From Pseudomonadota bacterium (GTDB lineage: Bacteria > Pseudomonadota > Gammaproteobacteria > Steroidobacterales > Steroidobacteraceae): a DNA stretch of 64,000 bases. The notes under the pieces are model-generated. The model ran no database searches. It worked only from the letters and a program-made list of their open reading frames with translations, and was not told the DNA's origin. A program made the translations under genes and the position numbers. Positions within the stretch are counted from its first letter, which is position 1. The number at the start of each line of letters is the position of its first letter. The stretch covers positions 1 through 64,000 of the forward strand of contig JAFEFN010000014.1 of NCBI GenBank assembly GCA_018240525.1, read 5' to 3'. Below are positions 30,783 to 39,236 of this stretch, in pieces.

Positions 30783-30821
30783 TAACCGATGCCCGGGGCC
30801 CCGGTAACCGTTCCATAACCG
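30783..30821. promoter_or_regulatory. Three TAACCG direct repeats between cysB and cysH
   Basis: TAACCG occurs at 30783, 30805 and 30816. The start-to-start distances are 22 and 11 bases, whole turns of B-DNA, so all three face the same side of the helix. They lie upstream of both divergent genes, as expected for a LysR-type (CysB) activator site. The repeat does not match a CysB consensus that I can state with certainty. Confidence 0.4.
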
Positions 30822-30874
30822 CTTCGCACCCCCTCAGAAGAAATCGGTCGTTCAGCCGGCCGGGGGCCTGTGGC

Positions 30875-30880
30875 TATAGT
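30875..30880 (+). promoter_or_regulatory. -10-like hexamer TATAGT close to cysH start
   Basis: TATAGT ends 9 bases before the cysH ATG (30890), with a weak TTCAGC 18 bases further upstream. The predicted leader is only a few bases. It sits 54 bases downstream of the TAACCG repeats. Confidence 0.4.
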
Positions 30881-30889
30881 GCATCGCAC

Positions 30890-31609
30890 ATGGGCAAGCT
30901 CATCACCCTGCACCTGGAGGAACGCACCGCGCAGGTGCGCGCGCTGCTCGCCGCGGCGCAGGCCGAGCATGGCCGCCTGGTCTACTCCAACAGCCTGGGC
31001 GCCGAGGCGATGGTGCTCACCGACATCATCGCCAGCGACTTTCCCGCGATCGACATGTTCAGCATCGACACCGGGCGGCTGCACGAGGAGACCTACACCG
31101 TCCTCGAGAAGCTGCAGCACCGCTACGGCAACCGCATCCGCCTCATCGCCCCGGAGGCGGCCGCCCTCGAGCGGCTCATCGCCCGGCAGGGTGTCAACGG
31201 CTTCTACGCAAGCGTCGAGGCACGCCAGGAATGCTGCCGCGTGCGCAAGATCGAGCCCTTCCGCCGCGCCATCGCCGGCTACGCCGGCTGGATCACCGGC
31301 GTGCGCCGCGAGCAGTCCGCGGCCCGTGCCGGCGGCGAGCTGCGCGCGTGGGACGCCGAGTACGGACTGCACAAGATCAGCCCGCTCCTGGAGTGGAGCG
31401 AGGCGGAGGTCTGGCAGTACATCCGCGCGCGCGCGCTGCCGTACAATGCGCTGCACGACCGGCAGTACCCGAGCATCGGCTGCTCGCCGTGCACCCGCGC
31501 CATCCAGCCGGGTGAGAGCCGCCGCGCCGGGCGCTGGTGGTGGGAGCAGAGCGAATCGCGCGAATGCGGACTTCACCCCAGACCAGGCCGCCAGGCCGCC
31601 GTCGCCTAG
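30890..31609 (+). CDS. cysH: Assimilatory APS/PAPS reductase with [4Fe-4S] motif
   Basis: A 239-residue thioredoxin-dependent reductase that turns activated sulfate into sulfite. Substrate-loop motifs are YSNSLGAEAMVLTD and FSIDTGRLHEETY. Cysteine pairs C115-C116 and C198-x2-C201 are the four ligands of a [4Fe-4S] cluster, which marks the APS-reducing type (as in Pseudomonas) as opposed to E. coli PAPS reductase. The catalytic cysteine is C226 in ECGLH. It is followed after 8 bases by cysG. No ATP sulfurylase or APS kinase genes are in this window. Confidence 0.92.
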   Translation: MGKLITLHLEERTAQVRALLAAAQAEHGRLVYSNSLGAEAMVLTDIIASDFPAIDMFSIDTGRLHEETYTVLEKLQHRYGNRIRLIAPEAAALERLIARQGVNGFYASVEARQECCRVRKIEPFRRAIAGYAGWITGVRREQSAARAGGELRAWDAEYGLHKISPLLEWSEAEVWQYIRARALPYNALHDRQYPSIGCSPCTRAIQPGESRRAGRWWWEQSESRECGLHPRPGRQAAVA

Positions 31610-31617
31610 GGACTCCC

Positions 31618-33039
31618 ATGGACTATCTGCCCGTATTCCTGCGCGTCAGTGGCCAGCCGGTGCTCGTGGTCGGCGGCGGCGAGGTCGCGCTGCGCAAGGC
31701 CGAGTGGTTCCTCAAGGCCGGCGCGCGCGTGAGCGTGGTGGCGCCCGAGCTGCACCCGGAGCTCGCCTGCTACGTGCGCACCGGGGAGCTTGCGCACCTG
31801 GCGGGCGCCTTCGCGCCCGCGCAGCTCGCGGGCGTGATCGCCGCGGTGGCCGCCACCTCCGAGCGCGCCGTGAACGCGCAGGTGTCCGCCGCCGCGCGCG
31901 AGCGCGGCATCGCGGTCAACGTCGTCGACGATGCGGAGCTGTCCACCTTCATCTTCCCGGCCATCATCGACCGCTCCCCGATCATCGTCGCGGTCAGCTC
32001 CGCCGGGCGCGCCCCGGTGCTGGCGCGGCGGGTGCGCGAGCAGATCGAGTCGCTCCTGCCCGCGCGCCTCGGGCAGCTCGCCCGCTTCATGGGGCGGCAT
32101 CGCCGCGCCGTCCAGCAGGCCCTTGGGCGCCTTGCCCGGCGCGCCTTCTGGGAACGCGTGGCCGCAGGCCCGGTGGCCACGCGCGTGCTCGAGGGCGACG
32201 AGGCCGGCGCCGAACAGGCGCTGCGCTCGGAGCTGCGCACCTCGCAGCTCACCTCGGTGCCCGGCGGCGGCGGCAGCCTCGGCGAGGTCTACCTGATCGG
32301 CGCCGGCCCGGGCGATCCGGACCTGCTCACGCTGCGCGCCCTGCAGCTGCTGCAGCAGGCCGACGTCATCCTCTACGACCGGCTGGTGAGCCCGGCGGTG
32401 CTGGCGCGGGCGCGACGCGACGCGCAGCGCATCTTCGTCGGCAAGGAGGCCGGGGAGCGCGGCCAGCAGGGCCGCATCCACGAGCTGCTCGTCCGCCTCA
32501 CCGCCGAGGGCAAGCGCGTCGCCCGCCTCAAGGGCGGCGACCCCTTCATCTTCGGCCGCGGTGGCGAGGAGATCGAGGTGCTGAACGCGCACGGCATCCC
32601 CTTCGTCGTCGTGCCCGGGATCACCGCCGCCCTGGGGGCCGCCGCCGCCAGCCACCTGCCGCTCACGCACCGCGACCATGCGCACAGCGTCACCTTCGTC
32701 ACCGGCCACGTCAGCGACGGCGCGCTGCCGGACTTTCGGTACTTCGCCAACCCGCAGCACACCGTGGTCTTCTACATGGGGGTCGCGCAGCTGGCCGGGA
32801 TCATCGGCCGGCTGCGGGCGGCCGGGGCCGCCGCGCAGCACCCGGTGGCGCTCATCGAGCGGGCCACCCTGCCCGGGCAGCGCACGCTGCGCGGCACGCT
32901 TGCGGACATCGCCGCGCTCGCCCAGGAACGCCAGCTCGCCTCCCCGGCGCTGCTGGTGGTCGGCAGCGTGGCCGCCCTGGCGGGCGCGGACGAGCTGACC
33001 GCGCTCGCCACGGCGGGCAGCACCGGGGCGGTGGCGTGA
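31618..33039 (+). CDS. cysG: Siroheme synthase CysG (multifunctional)
   Basis: A 473-residue fusion. The N-terminal part (to about 205) is precorrin-2 dehydrogenase/sirohydrochlorin ferrochelatase: VLVVGGGEVALRKAEWFL and NVVDDAELSTFIFPAI. The C-terminal part (about 218-460) is uroporphyrinogen-III methyltransferase: VYLIGAGPGDPDLLTLRAL, RLKGGDPFIFGRGGEE and VVPGITAALGAAA. It makes siroheme, the cofactor of the sulfite reductase encoded upstream. Length matches CysG. The stop overlaps the cysteine synthase start (GTGA). Confidence 0.96.
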   Translation: MDYLPVFLRVSGQPVLVVGGGEVALRKAEWFLKAGARVSVVAPELHPELACYVRTGELAHLAGAFAPAQLAGVIAAVAATSERAVNAQVSAAARERGIAVNVVDDAELSTFIFPAIIDRSPIIVAVSSAGRAPVLARRVREQIESLLPARLGQLARFMGRHRRAVQQALGRLARRAFWERVAAGPVATRVLEGDEAGAEQALRSELRTSQLTSVPGGGGSLGEVYLIGAGPGDPDLLTLRALQLLQQADVILYDRLVSPAVLARARRDAQRIFVGKEAGERGQQGRIHELLVRLTAEGKRVARLKGGDPFIFGRGGEEIEVLNAHGIPFVVVPGITAALGAAAASHLPLTHRDHAHSVTFVTGHVSDGALPDFRYFANPQHTVVFYMGVAQLAGIIGRLRAAGAAAQHPVALIERATLPGQRTLRGTLADIAALAQERQLASPALLVVGSVAALAGADELTALATAGSTGAVA

Positions 33040-34067
33040 GCACGGTGCAGGGCTTCCTCGGGGCGGTCGGCAACACCCCGCTCATCCGCCTGAAGGGCAT
33101 CAGCGAGGAGACCGGCTGCGAGATCCTCGGCAAGGCCGAGTTCATGAACCCCGGCGGCTCGGTCAAGGACCGCGCCGCGCTCGCCATGGTGCTGCGCGCC
33201 GAGGAGCGCGGCGAGCTCACCCCGGGGGGCATCGTGGTCGAGGGCACCGCCGGCAACACCGGCATCGGGCTTGCGCACGTGTGCAACGCGCGCGGCTACC
33301 GCTGCGTCATCGTGATGCCGAACAACCAGTCGCCCGAGAAGATCCGCCTGCTGGAGATGCTCGGCGCCGAGGTGCACCCGATCCCGGTCGTGCCCTACAG
33401 CAACCCGAACCAGTACCAGCGCGTCGCGCAGCGGGTGGCCGCGGCCCTGCCGGGCGCGGTCTGGACCAACCAGTTCGACAACACCGACAACCGCGAGACG
33501 CACGCGCGCACGACCGGGCCGGAGATCTGGGCCCAGACCGGCGGCAAGGTCGATGCCTTCGTGGCCGCCAGCGGCACCGGTGGCACCATCGGCGGCGTCT
33601 CCGACTACCTCAAGTCGCGCCGCCCCGCGGTGCGCACCGTGCTCGCCGACCCGCCCGGCAGCGCGCTCTACTCCTTCATCCGCAGCGGCACGCTCCAGGC
33701 CACCGGCACCGGCTCGATCACCGAGGGCATCGGCATCGCCCGCGTCACCGCGAACCTCAAGGACGCCCCCATCGACGATGCGGTGCACGTCGAGGATGCC
33801 GACACGGTCCGCTACGTGTACCGCCTGCTGCACGAGGAAGGGCTGTTCCTCGGCAGCACCAGCGGCATCAACGTCGCCGCCGCGGTGCGCGTGGCGCGCG
33901 AGATGGGACCCGGGCACACCATCGTCACGGTGCTGTGCGACGGCGGGGCGAAGTACCAGTCGCGGCTCTTCAACCGCGAGTGGCTCGCCCAGAAGGGCCT
34001 CGCCGAATTCGCCCCGCTGCCGGCGCGGGGCGTGCCGGTGCCGCTGCGCGAGTCGATGGTCGCCTGA
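33036..34067 (+). CDS. Cysteine synthase (O-acetylserine sulfhydrylase family)
   Basis: A 343-residue fold-type II PLP enzyme joining sulfide to O-acetylserine. PLP lysine is in NPGGSVKDRAAL near residue 45; the substrate loop is EGTAGNTGIGLAH, with AGN in place of the more usual SGN. GTGGTIGG binds the cofactor phosphate. The C-terminal tail after VLCDGGAKYQSRLFN is longer than in CysK/CysM (about 310-320). This subgroup is often labelled cysteine synthase A, but the AGNTG loop also occurs in related PLP lyases, so exact CysK or CysM naming is withheld. Start GTG overlaps cysG. Confidence 0.85.
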   Translation: MSTVQGFLGAVGNTPLIRLKGISEETGCEILGKAEFMNPGGSVKDRAALAMVLRAEERGELTPGGIVVEGTAGNTGIGLAHVCNARGYRCVIVMPNNQSPEKIRLLEMLGAEVHPIPVVPYSNPNQYQRVAQRVAAALPGAVWTNQFDNTDNRETHARTTGPEIWAQTGGKVDAFVAASGTGGTIGGVSDYLKSRRPAVRTVLADPPGSALYSFIRSGTLQATGTGSITEGIGIARVTANLKDAPIDDAVHVEDADTVRYVYRLLHEEGLFLGSTSGINVAAAVRVAREMGPGHTIVTVLCDGGAKYQSRLFNREWLAQKGLAEFAPLPARGVPVPLRESMVA

Positions 34068-34158
34068 GCCGCGCCGGCGCGCCCGGCCCGACTGGCCGGC
34101 GCCTCGCCTCCCGTGCGAAAGTGCGTGCGATGAGGCTGCCCTCGTTGTCCTGCCCTGC

Positions 34159-34860
34159 ATGGCCTGGCCGCTGAGCGCGCCGGAACTCGAGGCGCTGCGC
34201 CTGAGCCTGGCCGTCGCGCTGCGCAGCGTGCTCTTCAGCCTGCCGCCGGCGCTGCTGGCCGCCTGGATGCTCACCCGCCTGCGCTTCCCGGGCCGCACGC
34301 TGCTGGATGCCTTCGTGCACCTGCCGCTGGTGCTGCCACCGGTCGCGGTCGGCTACGTGCTCCTGGTGCTGCTGGGCGCGCGCGGGCCGCTGGGCAGCTT
34401 CCTGCTGGAGCACTTCGGCATCCGCCTCGCCTTCACCACCGCCGGGGCGGCGCTGGCCACGGCAGTCATGACCTTCCCGCTGATGGTGCGCGCGATCCGC
34501 CTGGCGCTCGAGAACGTCGACCCTGGCCTGGAGCAGGCGGCGCGCACGCTCGGGGCGCGGCCCCTCGACCGCTTCTGTTCGGTCACCCTGCCGCTGATGC
34601 TGCCGGGGATCCTCGCGGGCCTCGTGACCGCCTTCGCCGCCGGGCTCGGCGAGTTCGGCGCGGTGATCACCTTCGCAGCCAACGTGCCGGGCGTGACACG
34701 CACCCTCCCCCTGGCGCTCTACACCGCCATGCAGTCCCCGGGGGGCGAGGCGATGGCGCTGCGCCTCGCGATCCTGTCCTTCGCGCTCGGCCTGCTCGGC
34801 CTGCTGTGCGCCGAACTGCTCGTGCGGCGCACCCGCCGGCGGCTCGGGTGGCACGCCTGA
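34159..34860 (+). CDS. modB: Molybdate-type ABC transporter permease
   Basis: A 233-residue inner-membrane permease with about five helices. The coupling motif is LALENVDPGLEQAARTLGARP, and ending helices surround GLGEFGAVITFAANVPG. These features are typical of ModB and its sulfate relatives CysT/CysW. ModB is favoured by length and by the fused TOBE domains of the partner ATPase. It starts 91 bases after the cysteine synthase gene. No modA (binding protein) gene precedes it. The stop overlaps the modC start (TGATG). Confidence 0.85.
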   Translation: MAWPLSAPELEALRLSLAVALRSVLFSLPPALLAAWMLTRLRFPGRTLLDAFVHLPLVLPPVAVGYVLLVLLGARGPLGSFLLEHFGIRLAFTTAGAALATAVMTFPLMVRAIRLALENVDPGLEQAARTLGARPLDRFCSVTLPLMLPGILAGLVTAFAAGLGEFGAVITFAANVPGVTRTLPLALYTAMQSPGGEAMALRLAILSFALGLLGLLCAELLVRRTRRRLGWHA

Positions 34861-35951
34861 TGCTGGAGGTCGACGTCCGGCACCGCCGCGGACCGTTCGC
34901 CCTCGAGGCGCGGTTCGCGGCCCCCACCCCCGGGGTGATCGCGCTCTTCGGCCGCTCCGGCAGCGGCAAGACGACGCTGGTGAACCTCATCAGCGGGCTG
35001 CTGCAGGCGGATGCCGGTCGCGTGAGCCTCGATGGGGAGGTGCTCGCCGACCGCGCGCGCGGGATCGACGTGCCGGTGGAGTCACGCCGCATCGGCTACG
35101 TGTTCCAGGAGGCGCGCCTGTTCCCGCACCTGAGCGTCGAGGGCAACCTGCGCTACGGGCAGAGGCGCGCCCGCGGCGCCCAGGTGATCGGCTTCGGGGA
35201 GGTGGTGGAGCTGCTCGGCCTCGCCGGCGGCCTGGCGCGCCGGCCCCACCAGCTCTCCGGCGGCGAGCGGCAGCGCGTCGCCCTGGGTCGCGCGCTGCTC
35301 GCGCAGCCGCGGCTGCTGCTGCTGGACGAGCCGCTCGCCGCGCTGGACCTGGCGCGGCGGCGCGAAGTGCTGCCGTACCTGGATGCGCTGCGCGAGCGCC
35401 TGCGCATCCCGATCGTCTACGTGAGCCACCAGTTCGAGGAGGTGCTGCGTCTGGCCACGCACCTGGTGCTGCTGGATGGCGGCCGCGTGCTTGCGCAGGG
35501 CACGGTGAGCGAGCTCAGCTTGCGACCGGAGCTGCAGGCCATCGTCGGTGCCGAGTTCACCGGCGCGGTCCTCGAGGCGGACGTGGCGGGCACGGACGCG
35601 GAGGGCAATGCCCGGCTCGAGCTCGGTGCCGGCACGATCGTCGTCCGCCTGCCCGGGGCACGGCCGGGCACGCGCGTGCGCCTGCAGGTGCTGGCGCGCG
35701 ACGTGATCCTGGCGCTGCAGGCAGTCGAGGGGCTCTCGGTGCGCAACGCGCTGCCCGGCACGGTGCGCGCGCTGTCCACCGATGCGGAAGGGGTGCTGGT
35801 GGAGGTCGAACTCGGCGGGGCGGCGGTGCTGGCGCGCATCACCGTGGCGGCCCAGCGCGCGCTCGGGCTCGCACCGGGGCTTCCCGTGTGGGCCCTGTTC
35901 AAGGCCGTCTCCACGGGCGGGCACGCCTTTGCGCTCGGCCGCGGGCCCTAG
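34860..35951 (+). CDS. modC: Molybdate ABC transporter ATPase ModC
   Basis: A 363-residue ATPase. Walker A is GRSGSGKTT near residues 32-40; the signature LSGGERQRVALGRALL and Walker B LLLLDEPLAALD follow. The motif RRIGYVFQEARLFPHLSVEGNL is nearly diagnostic of ModC. A C-terminal Mop/TOBE region from about residue 290 (SVRNALPGTVRALS, then LARITVAAQRALGL) binds oxyanion. It drives ModB for molybdate uptake. The stop shares CTAG with the convergent paaZ gene. Confidence 0.92.
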   Translation: MLEVDVRHRRGPFALEARFAAPTPGVIALFGRSGSGKTTLVNLISGLLQADAGRVSLDGEVLADRARGIDVPVESRRIGYVFQEARLFPHLSVEGNLRYGQRRARGAQVIGFGEVVELLGLAGGLARRPHQLSGGERQRVALGRALLAQPRLLLLDEPLAALDLARRREVLPYLDALRERLRIPIVYVSHQFEEVLRLATHLVLLDGGRVLAQGTVSELSLRPELQAIVGAEFTGAVLEADVAGTDAEGNARLELGAGTIVVRLPGARPGTRVRLQVLARDVILALQAVEGLSVRNALPGTVRALSTDAEGVLVEVELGGAAVLARITVAAQRALGLAPGLPVWALFKAVSTGGHAFALGRGP

Positions 35952-37996
35952 GCGTCGGGCACTTCCTTCTCGCTGACCATCGTCAGCACGTCGTAGGTGG
36001 CGACCGCCTCGCCGGCCTGGTTGGTGATGGCGGTGTCCCAGCGCACCTCGCCGTAGCCGGCGCCCTCGCGCAGCGACTTCTCCTTGCAGGTGAGCCGCAC
36101 CTTGATGCGGTCGCCCGGCTTGACCGGCTTCAGGAAGCGCAGCGAGTCGAGGCCATAGTTGGCGAGCACCGGGCCGTACGGCGGGTCCACGAACAGGCCC
36201 GCGGCCGCGGAGACCAGGAAGTAGCCATGCGCGACGCGGCCGCCGAAGAGCGGGTTGCGCGCGGCCTCGGCCTCGTCCATGTGTGCGTAGAACCGGTCCC
36301 CGGAGAGCTCGGCGAAGCGCTCGATGTCCGCGACGGTCACGAGCCGCTCGGCCGAGTGGAAGGTGTCGCCGATGGCGAGTGCGCCAAAGGGCTTGCGGAA
36401 GGGGTGCACCTGCGGGTCGCGCTCGCGGCTGCCGCGCGCGAAGCGCCCCGTCACGGCGGTGATGACGTCCGGACTGCCCTGCACGGCGGTGCGCTGCATG
36501 TAGTGCAGCACGCCGCGCACGCCGCCGAGCTCCTCGCCCCCGCCGGCGCGGCCGGGCCCGCCGTGCACCAGGTGCGGCAGCGGCGAACCGTGGCCGGTGG
36601 ACTCCTTGGCGCTGTGCCGGTTCACGGCCACGATGCGCCCGTGGTAGGGGGCGAGCCCGAGCACCAGATGCGCGGTGGCGGCATCGTCGGCGCTGAACAC
36701 CGAGGCGGCAAGGCTCCCCCCGCCGCGGCGCGCGAGGCCGATGGCCTCCTCGAGCATGCCGTAGGGCAGCACCGTGCACACCGGCCCGAAGGCCTCGACG
36801 CTGTGCACCGCCTGCGCCGCCGCACCGTCGCGGCAGTAGAGCAGCGTCGGGGCGATGAACGCCCCGCGCTCGCCGTCGGCGCCCGCGAGCGTCGCCGGCC
36901 CCCGGCCGCCGCAGACCACCTCCGCCTCGCGCTCCAGGCGGCCGAGCTGCTCGAGCACCTCGCGGCGCTGGGCCAGCGAGGCCACCGGCCCCATGCGCAC
37001 GCCCTCGAGGCGCGGGTCCCCGACGCTCACCTTGCCGAGCGCCTCGCGCAGCGCCTCGAGTACCGCTGCGGCGTGCGCGGCGGGTACCAGGGCACGGCGG
37101 ATCGCGGTGCACTTCTGGCCGGCCTTGGAGCTGATCTCGCGCACCACCTCGCGCACGAACAGGTCCATCTCCGCGCTGCCCGGGCCGGCGTCCGGCCCGA
37201 GGATGGAGCTGTTGAGCGAGTCGGTCTCGGCGGTGAAGCGCACCGAGTGGGCGAGCACCGTCGGGTGCTGCCGCAGCTTCAGGGCGGTGCTGGCCGAGCC
37301 GGTGAAGGCGACGACGTCCTGGCAGGTCAGGTGCGTGAACAGCGCCCCCACCCCGCCGCAGATCAGCTGCACGGCCCCCGCCGGCAGGAGGCCCGAGTCG
37401 ACGATGCGCCGGAACACCCGCTCGGTGAGGTAGCTGGTCTGGGTAGCGGGCTTGACGATCGCCGGCATGCCCGCCAGCAGCGTCGGCGCCAGCTTCTCGA
37501 GCATCCCCCAGACCGGGAAGTTGAAGGCGTTGATGTGGACCGCGGCCCCTTCCAGCGGGACGCAGATGTGCTGGCCGACGAAGGTGCCGCCTTTTGACAG
37601 CGCCTCGAGGCCGCCCTCGACGTACACGCGGCTGTTGGGCATCTCGCGCGCGCCCTTGCTCGCGTACACGAAGAGTGTGCTGATGCCGCCGTCGATGTCG
37701 ATCCAGGAGTCCGCCTTGGTGGCACCGGTGGCGTAGGAGAGCTCGTAGAACTCCTCCTTGTGCTCGCCGAGCATCTTGGCGAGCGCCTTGAGCAGGGCGG
37801 CGCGCTCGTGGAAGGTGAGCGCGCGCAGCGCAGCACCCCCCTGCGCGCGGGCGTAGTCGAGCATCGCCGCCACGTCCGGGCCCGAGGTGCTCGCCTGGGC
37901 GATCACCGCCCCGGTCGTGGCATCGCGCAGCGCGACGCTCTCCCCGCCGGCATCCACCCAGCGGCCGGCCACGAAACTGTGCAGGCGCTGCGTCAT
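35948..37996 (-). CDS. paaZ: Oxepin-CoA hydrolase / 3-oxo-5,6-dehydrosuberyl-CoA semialdehyde dehydrogenase
   Basis: A 682-residue bifunctional ring-cleavage enzyme of the phenylacetyl-CoA pathway. The aldehyde dehydrogenase half (residues 1 to about 525) has FNFPVWGMLEKLAP, FTGSASTALKL and the catalytic cysteine in SSKAGQKCTAIRR. The C-terminal MaoC half (about 540-682) has FYAHMDEAEAARNPLFGGRV, then AHGYFL, with the hydratase Asp/His. It opens the oxepin ring and oxidises the resulting aldehyde. Length equals E. coli PaaZ (681). Last gene of the minus-strand paa operon; its ATG overlaps the paaI stop (ATGA). Confidence 0.95.
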   Translation of the reverse strand: MTQRLHSFVAGRWVDAGGESVALRDATTGAVIAQASTSGPDVAAMLDYARAQGGAALRALTFHERAALLKALAKMLGEHKEEFYELSYATGATKADSWIDIDGGISTLFVYASKGAREMPNSRVYVEGGLEALSKGGTFVGQHICVPLEGAAVHINAFNFPVWGMLEKLAPTLLAGMPAIVKPATQTSYLTERVFRRIVDSGLLPAGAVQLICGGVGALFTHLTCQDVVAFTGSASTALKLRQHPTVLAHSVRFTAETDSLNSSILGPDAGPGSAEMDLFVREVVREISSKAGQKCTAIRRALVPAAHAAAVLEALREALGKVSVGDPRLEGVRMGPVASLAQRREVLEQLGRLEREAEVVCGGRGPATLAGADGERGAFIAPTLLYCRDGAAAQAVHSVEAFGPVCTVLPYGMLEEAIGLARRGGGSLAASVFSADDAATAHLVLGLAPYHGRIVAVNRHSAKESTGHGSPLPHLVHGGPGRAGGGEELGGVRGVLHYMQRTAVQGSPDVITAVTGRFARGSRERDPQVHPFRKPFGALAIGDTFHSAERLVTVADIERFAELSGDRFYAHMDEAEAARNPLFGGRVAHGYFLVSAAAGLFVDPPYGPVLANYGLDSLRFLKPVKPGDRIKVRLTCKEKSLREGAGYGEVRWDTAITNQAGEAVATYDVLTMVSEKEVPDA

Positions 37997-38430
37997 GGGA
38001 CCTCCACCACCGCACCGTCGAGCTGGTGCGAGCGGCCGCGGAAGAGCGCGATGCGCACTCCGTCCTCGCGCGCCACCGTGATCTCGTAGATGCCGTTGCG
38101 CCGCGTGCGCCACAGCTCCTGGGCCTCCGCCGAGAGCTCCTCGCCCTCCGCGGCGCTGGCCAGGAAGTCGATCGAGGCCGCCGCGGCCACCGTGCGGTGG
38201 TTGTGCGAGTTGCAGGCGAAGGCAAAGGCGGTGTCGGCCAGGGCGAAGATCATGCCGCCGTGGCAGCTGCCATGCCCGTTCAGCATGTCCGCGCGCACGC
38301 GCATGCTGACGCGCGCCCAGCCGGGCCGGATGGCGGTGACGCGCATGCCCAGTGCCTGGGAGGCGCGGTCGCTGGCGAACATCGCGGCCGCCGCCGCTTC
38401 GGCCGTTGCCTGCGCGTCCATGCCCGTCAC
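37993..38430 (-). CDS. paaI: Hydroxyphenylacetyl-CoA thioesterase
   Basis: A 145-residue hot-dog thioesterase. ADMLNGHGSCHGGMIFALAD is the family signature, with the catalytic Asp a little further on in LADTAFAFACN. PaaI removes CoA from dead-end products of phenylacetate breakdown, rescuing the cofactor. GTG at 38430 overlaps the paaG stop (GTGA). An ATG three codons later (38421) is an equally plausible start. Confidence 0.9.
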   Translation of the reverse strand: MTGMDAQATAEAAAAAMFASDRASQALGMRVTAIRPGWARVSMRVRADMLNGHGSCHGGMIFALADTAFAFACNSHNHRTVAAAASIDFLASAAEGEELSAEAQELWRTRRNGIYEITVAREDGVRIALFRGRSHQLDGAVVEVP

Positions 38431-39212
38431 CGGCCCGTGAAGTTCGGCGTGCGCTTGGCCGCAAAGGCCGCGACGCCCTCGGCGTAGTCGGCCGAGCGCC
38501 CGAGCTCGCCCTGGTAGTCGCGCTCCACGTCCAGCTGCTGCGCGAGCGTGCGGTTCAGGCCCTCGTAGAGGGCCTGCTTGGTGCGCGCCAGACCGCGGGT
38601 CGGCGCCACGGCGAACTGCCGCGCCATGCCCTCCACCACCGCCGCGAGCTCGGTGTCCTCGACGCAGCGCCAGATCAGGCCCCAGGCGGCGGCCTGCTCG
38701 GCCGGCAGCTTGTCCCCGAGCAGCGCCAGGCCCAGGGCGCGCGCGTTGCCCACCAGGCGCGGCAGGAACCAGGTGCCCCCCGAGTCGGGCACGAGCCCGA
38801 GCCTTGCGAAGGCCTGCACGAAGCTCGCCGAGCGCGCCGCGACCACCAGGTCGCAGGCGAGCGCGATGTTCGCGCCGGCACCGGCGGCGACGCCGTTGAC
38901 GGCGGCGATCACCGGCAGCGGCAGCGAGCGCAGCGCGAGCACCAGCGGCTTGTAGTTCCTCTCGATCGACTCGGCCAGGTCCGGCGGCGCAGCCCCGGGG
39001 GCGACCGCACGGTCGTTCAGGTCCTGCCCGGCGCAGAAGCCGCGCCCGGCGCCGGTGAGGACCAGCACGCGCGCGGTGCCCGGCAGGCCCGCCAGGGCGG
39101 CGCGCACCTCCGCGTGCATCTCGGTGTTGAAGCTGTTCAGCCGCTCGGGGCGGTTGAAGGTCAGGCGGGCGATCCCGTCGGTGACCTCGAAGAGGATGGT
39201 CTGGTAGCTCAC
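38427..39212 (-). CDS. paaG: 1,2-epoxyphenylacetyl-CoA isomerase
   Basis: A 261-residue crotonase-fold enzyme. RLTFNRPERLNSFNTEMH opens the fold, GRGFCAGQDLNDR forms the oxyanion hole, and GVAAGAGANIALACDLVVAA and LGLVPDSGGTWFLPRLVG carry PaaG-type active-site residues, including an Asp. It turns the ring epoxide into the seven-membered oxepin-CoA, the substrate of PaaZ. The GQDLND motif and position between paaE and paaI support PaaG over the general hydratase PaaF. Starts 24 bases after paaE. Confidence 0.92.
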   Translation of the reverse strand: MSYQTILFEVTDGIARLTFNRPERLNSFNTEMHAEVRAALAGLPGTARVLVLTGAGRGFCAGQDLNDRAVAPGAAPPDLAESIERNYKPLVLALRSLPLPVIAAVNGVAAGAGANIALACDLVVAARSASFVQAFARLGLVPDSGGTWFLPRLVGNARALGLALLGDKLPAEQAAAWGLIWRCVEDTELAAVVEGMARQFAVAPTRGLARTKQALYEGLNRTLAQQLDVERDYQGELGRSADYAEGVAAFAAKRTPNFTGR

Positions 39213-39236
39213 CTGGGATCCCTCGCGCGTCGCGCG

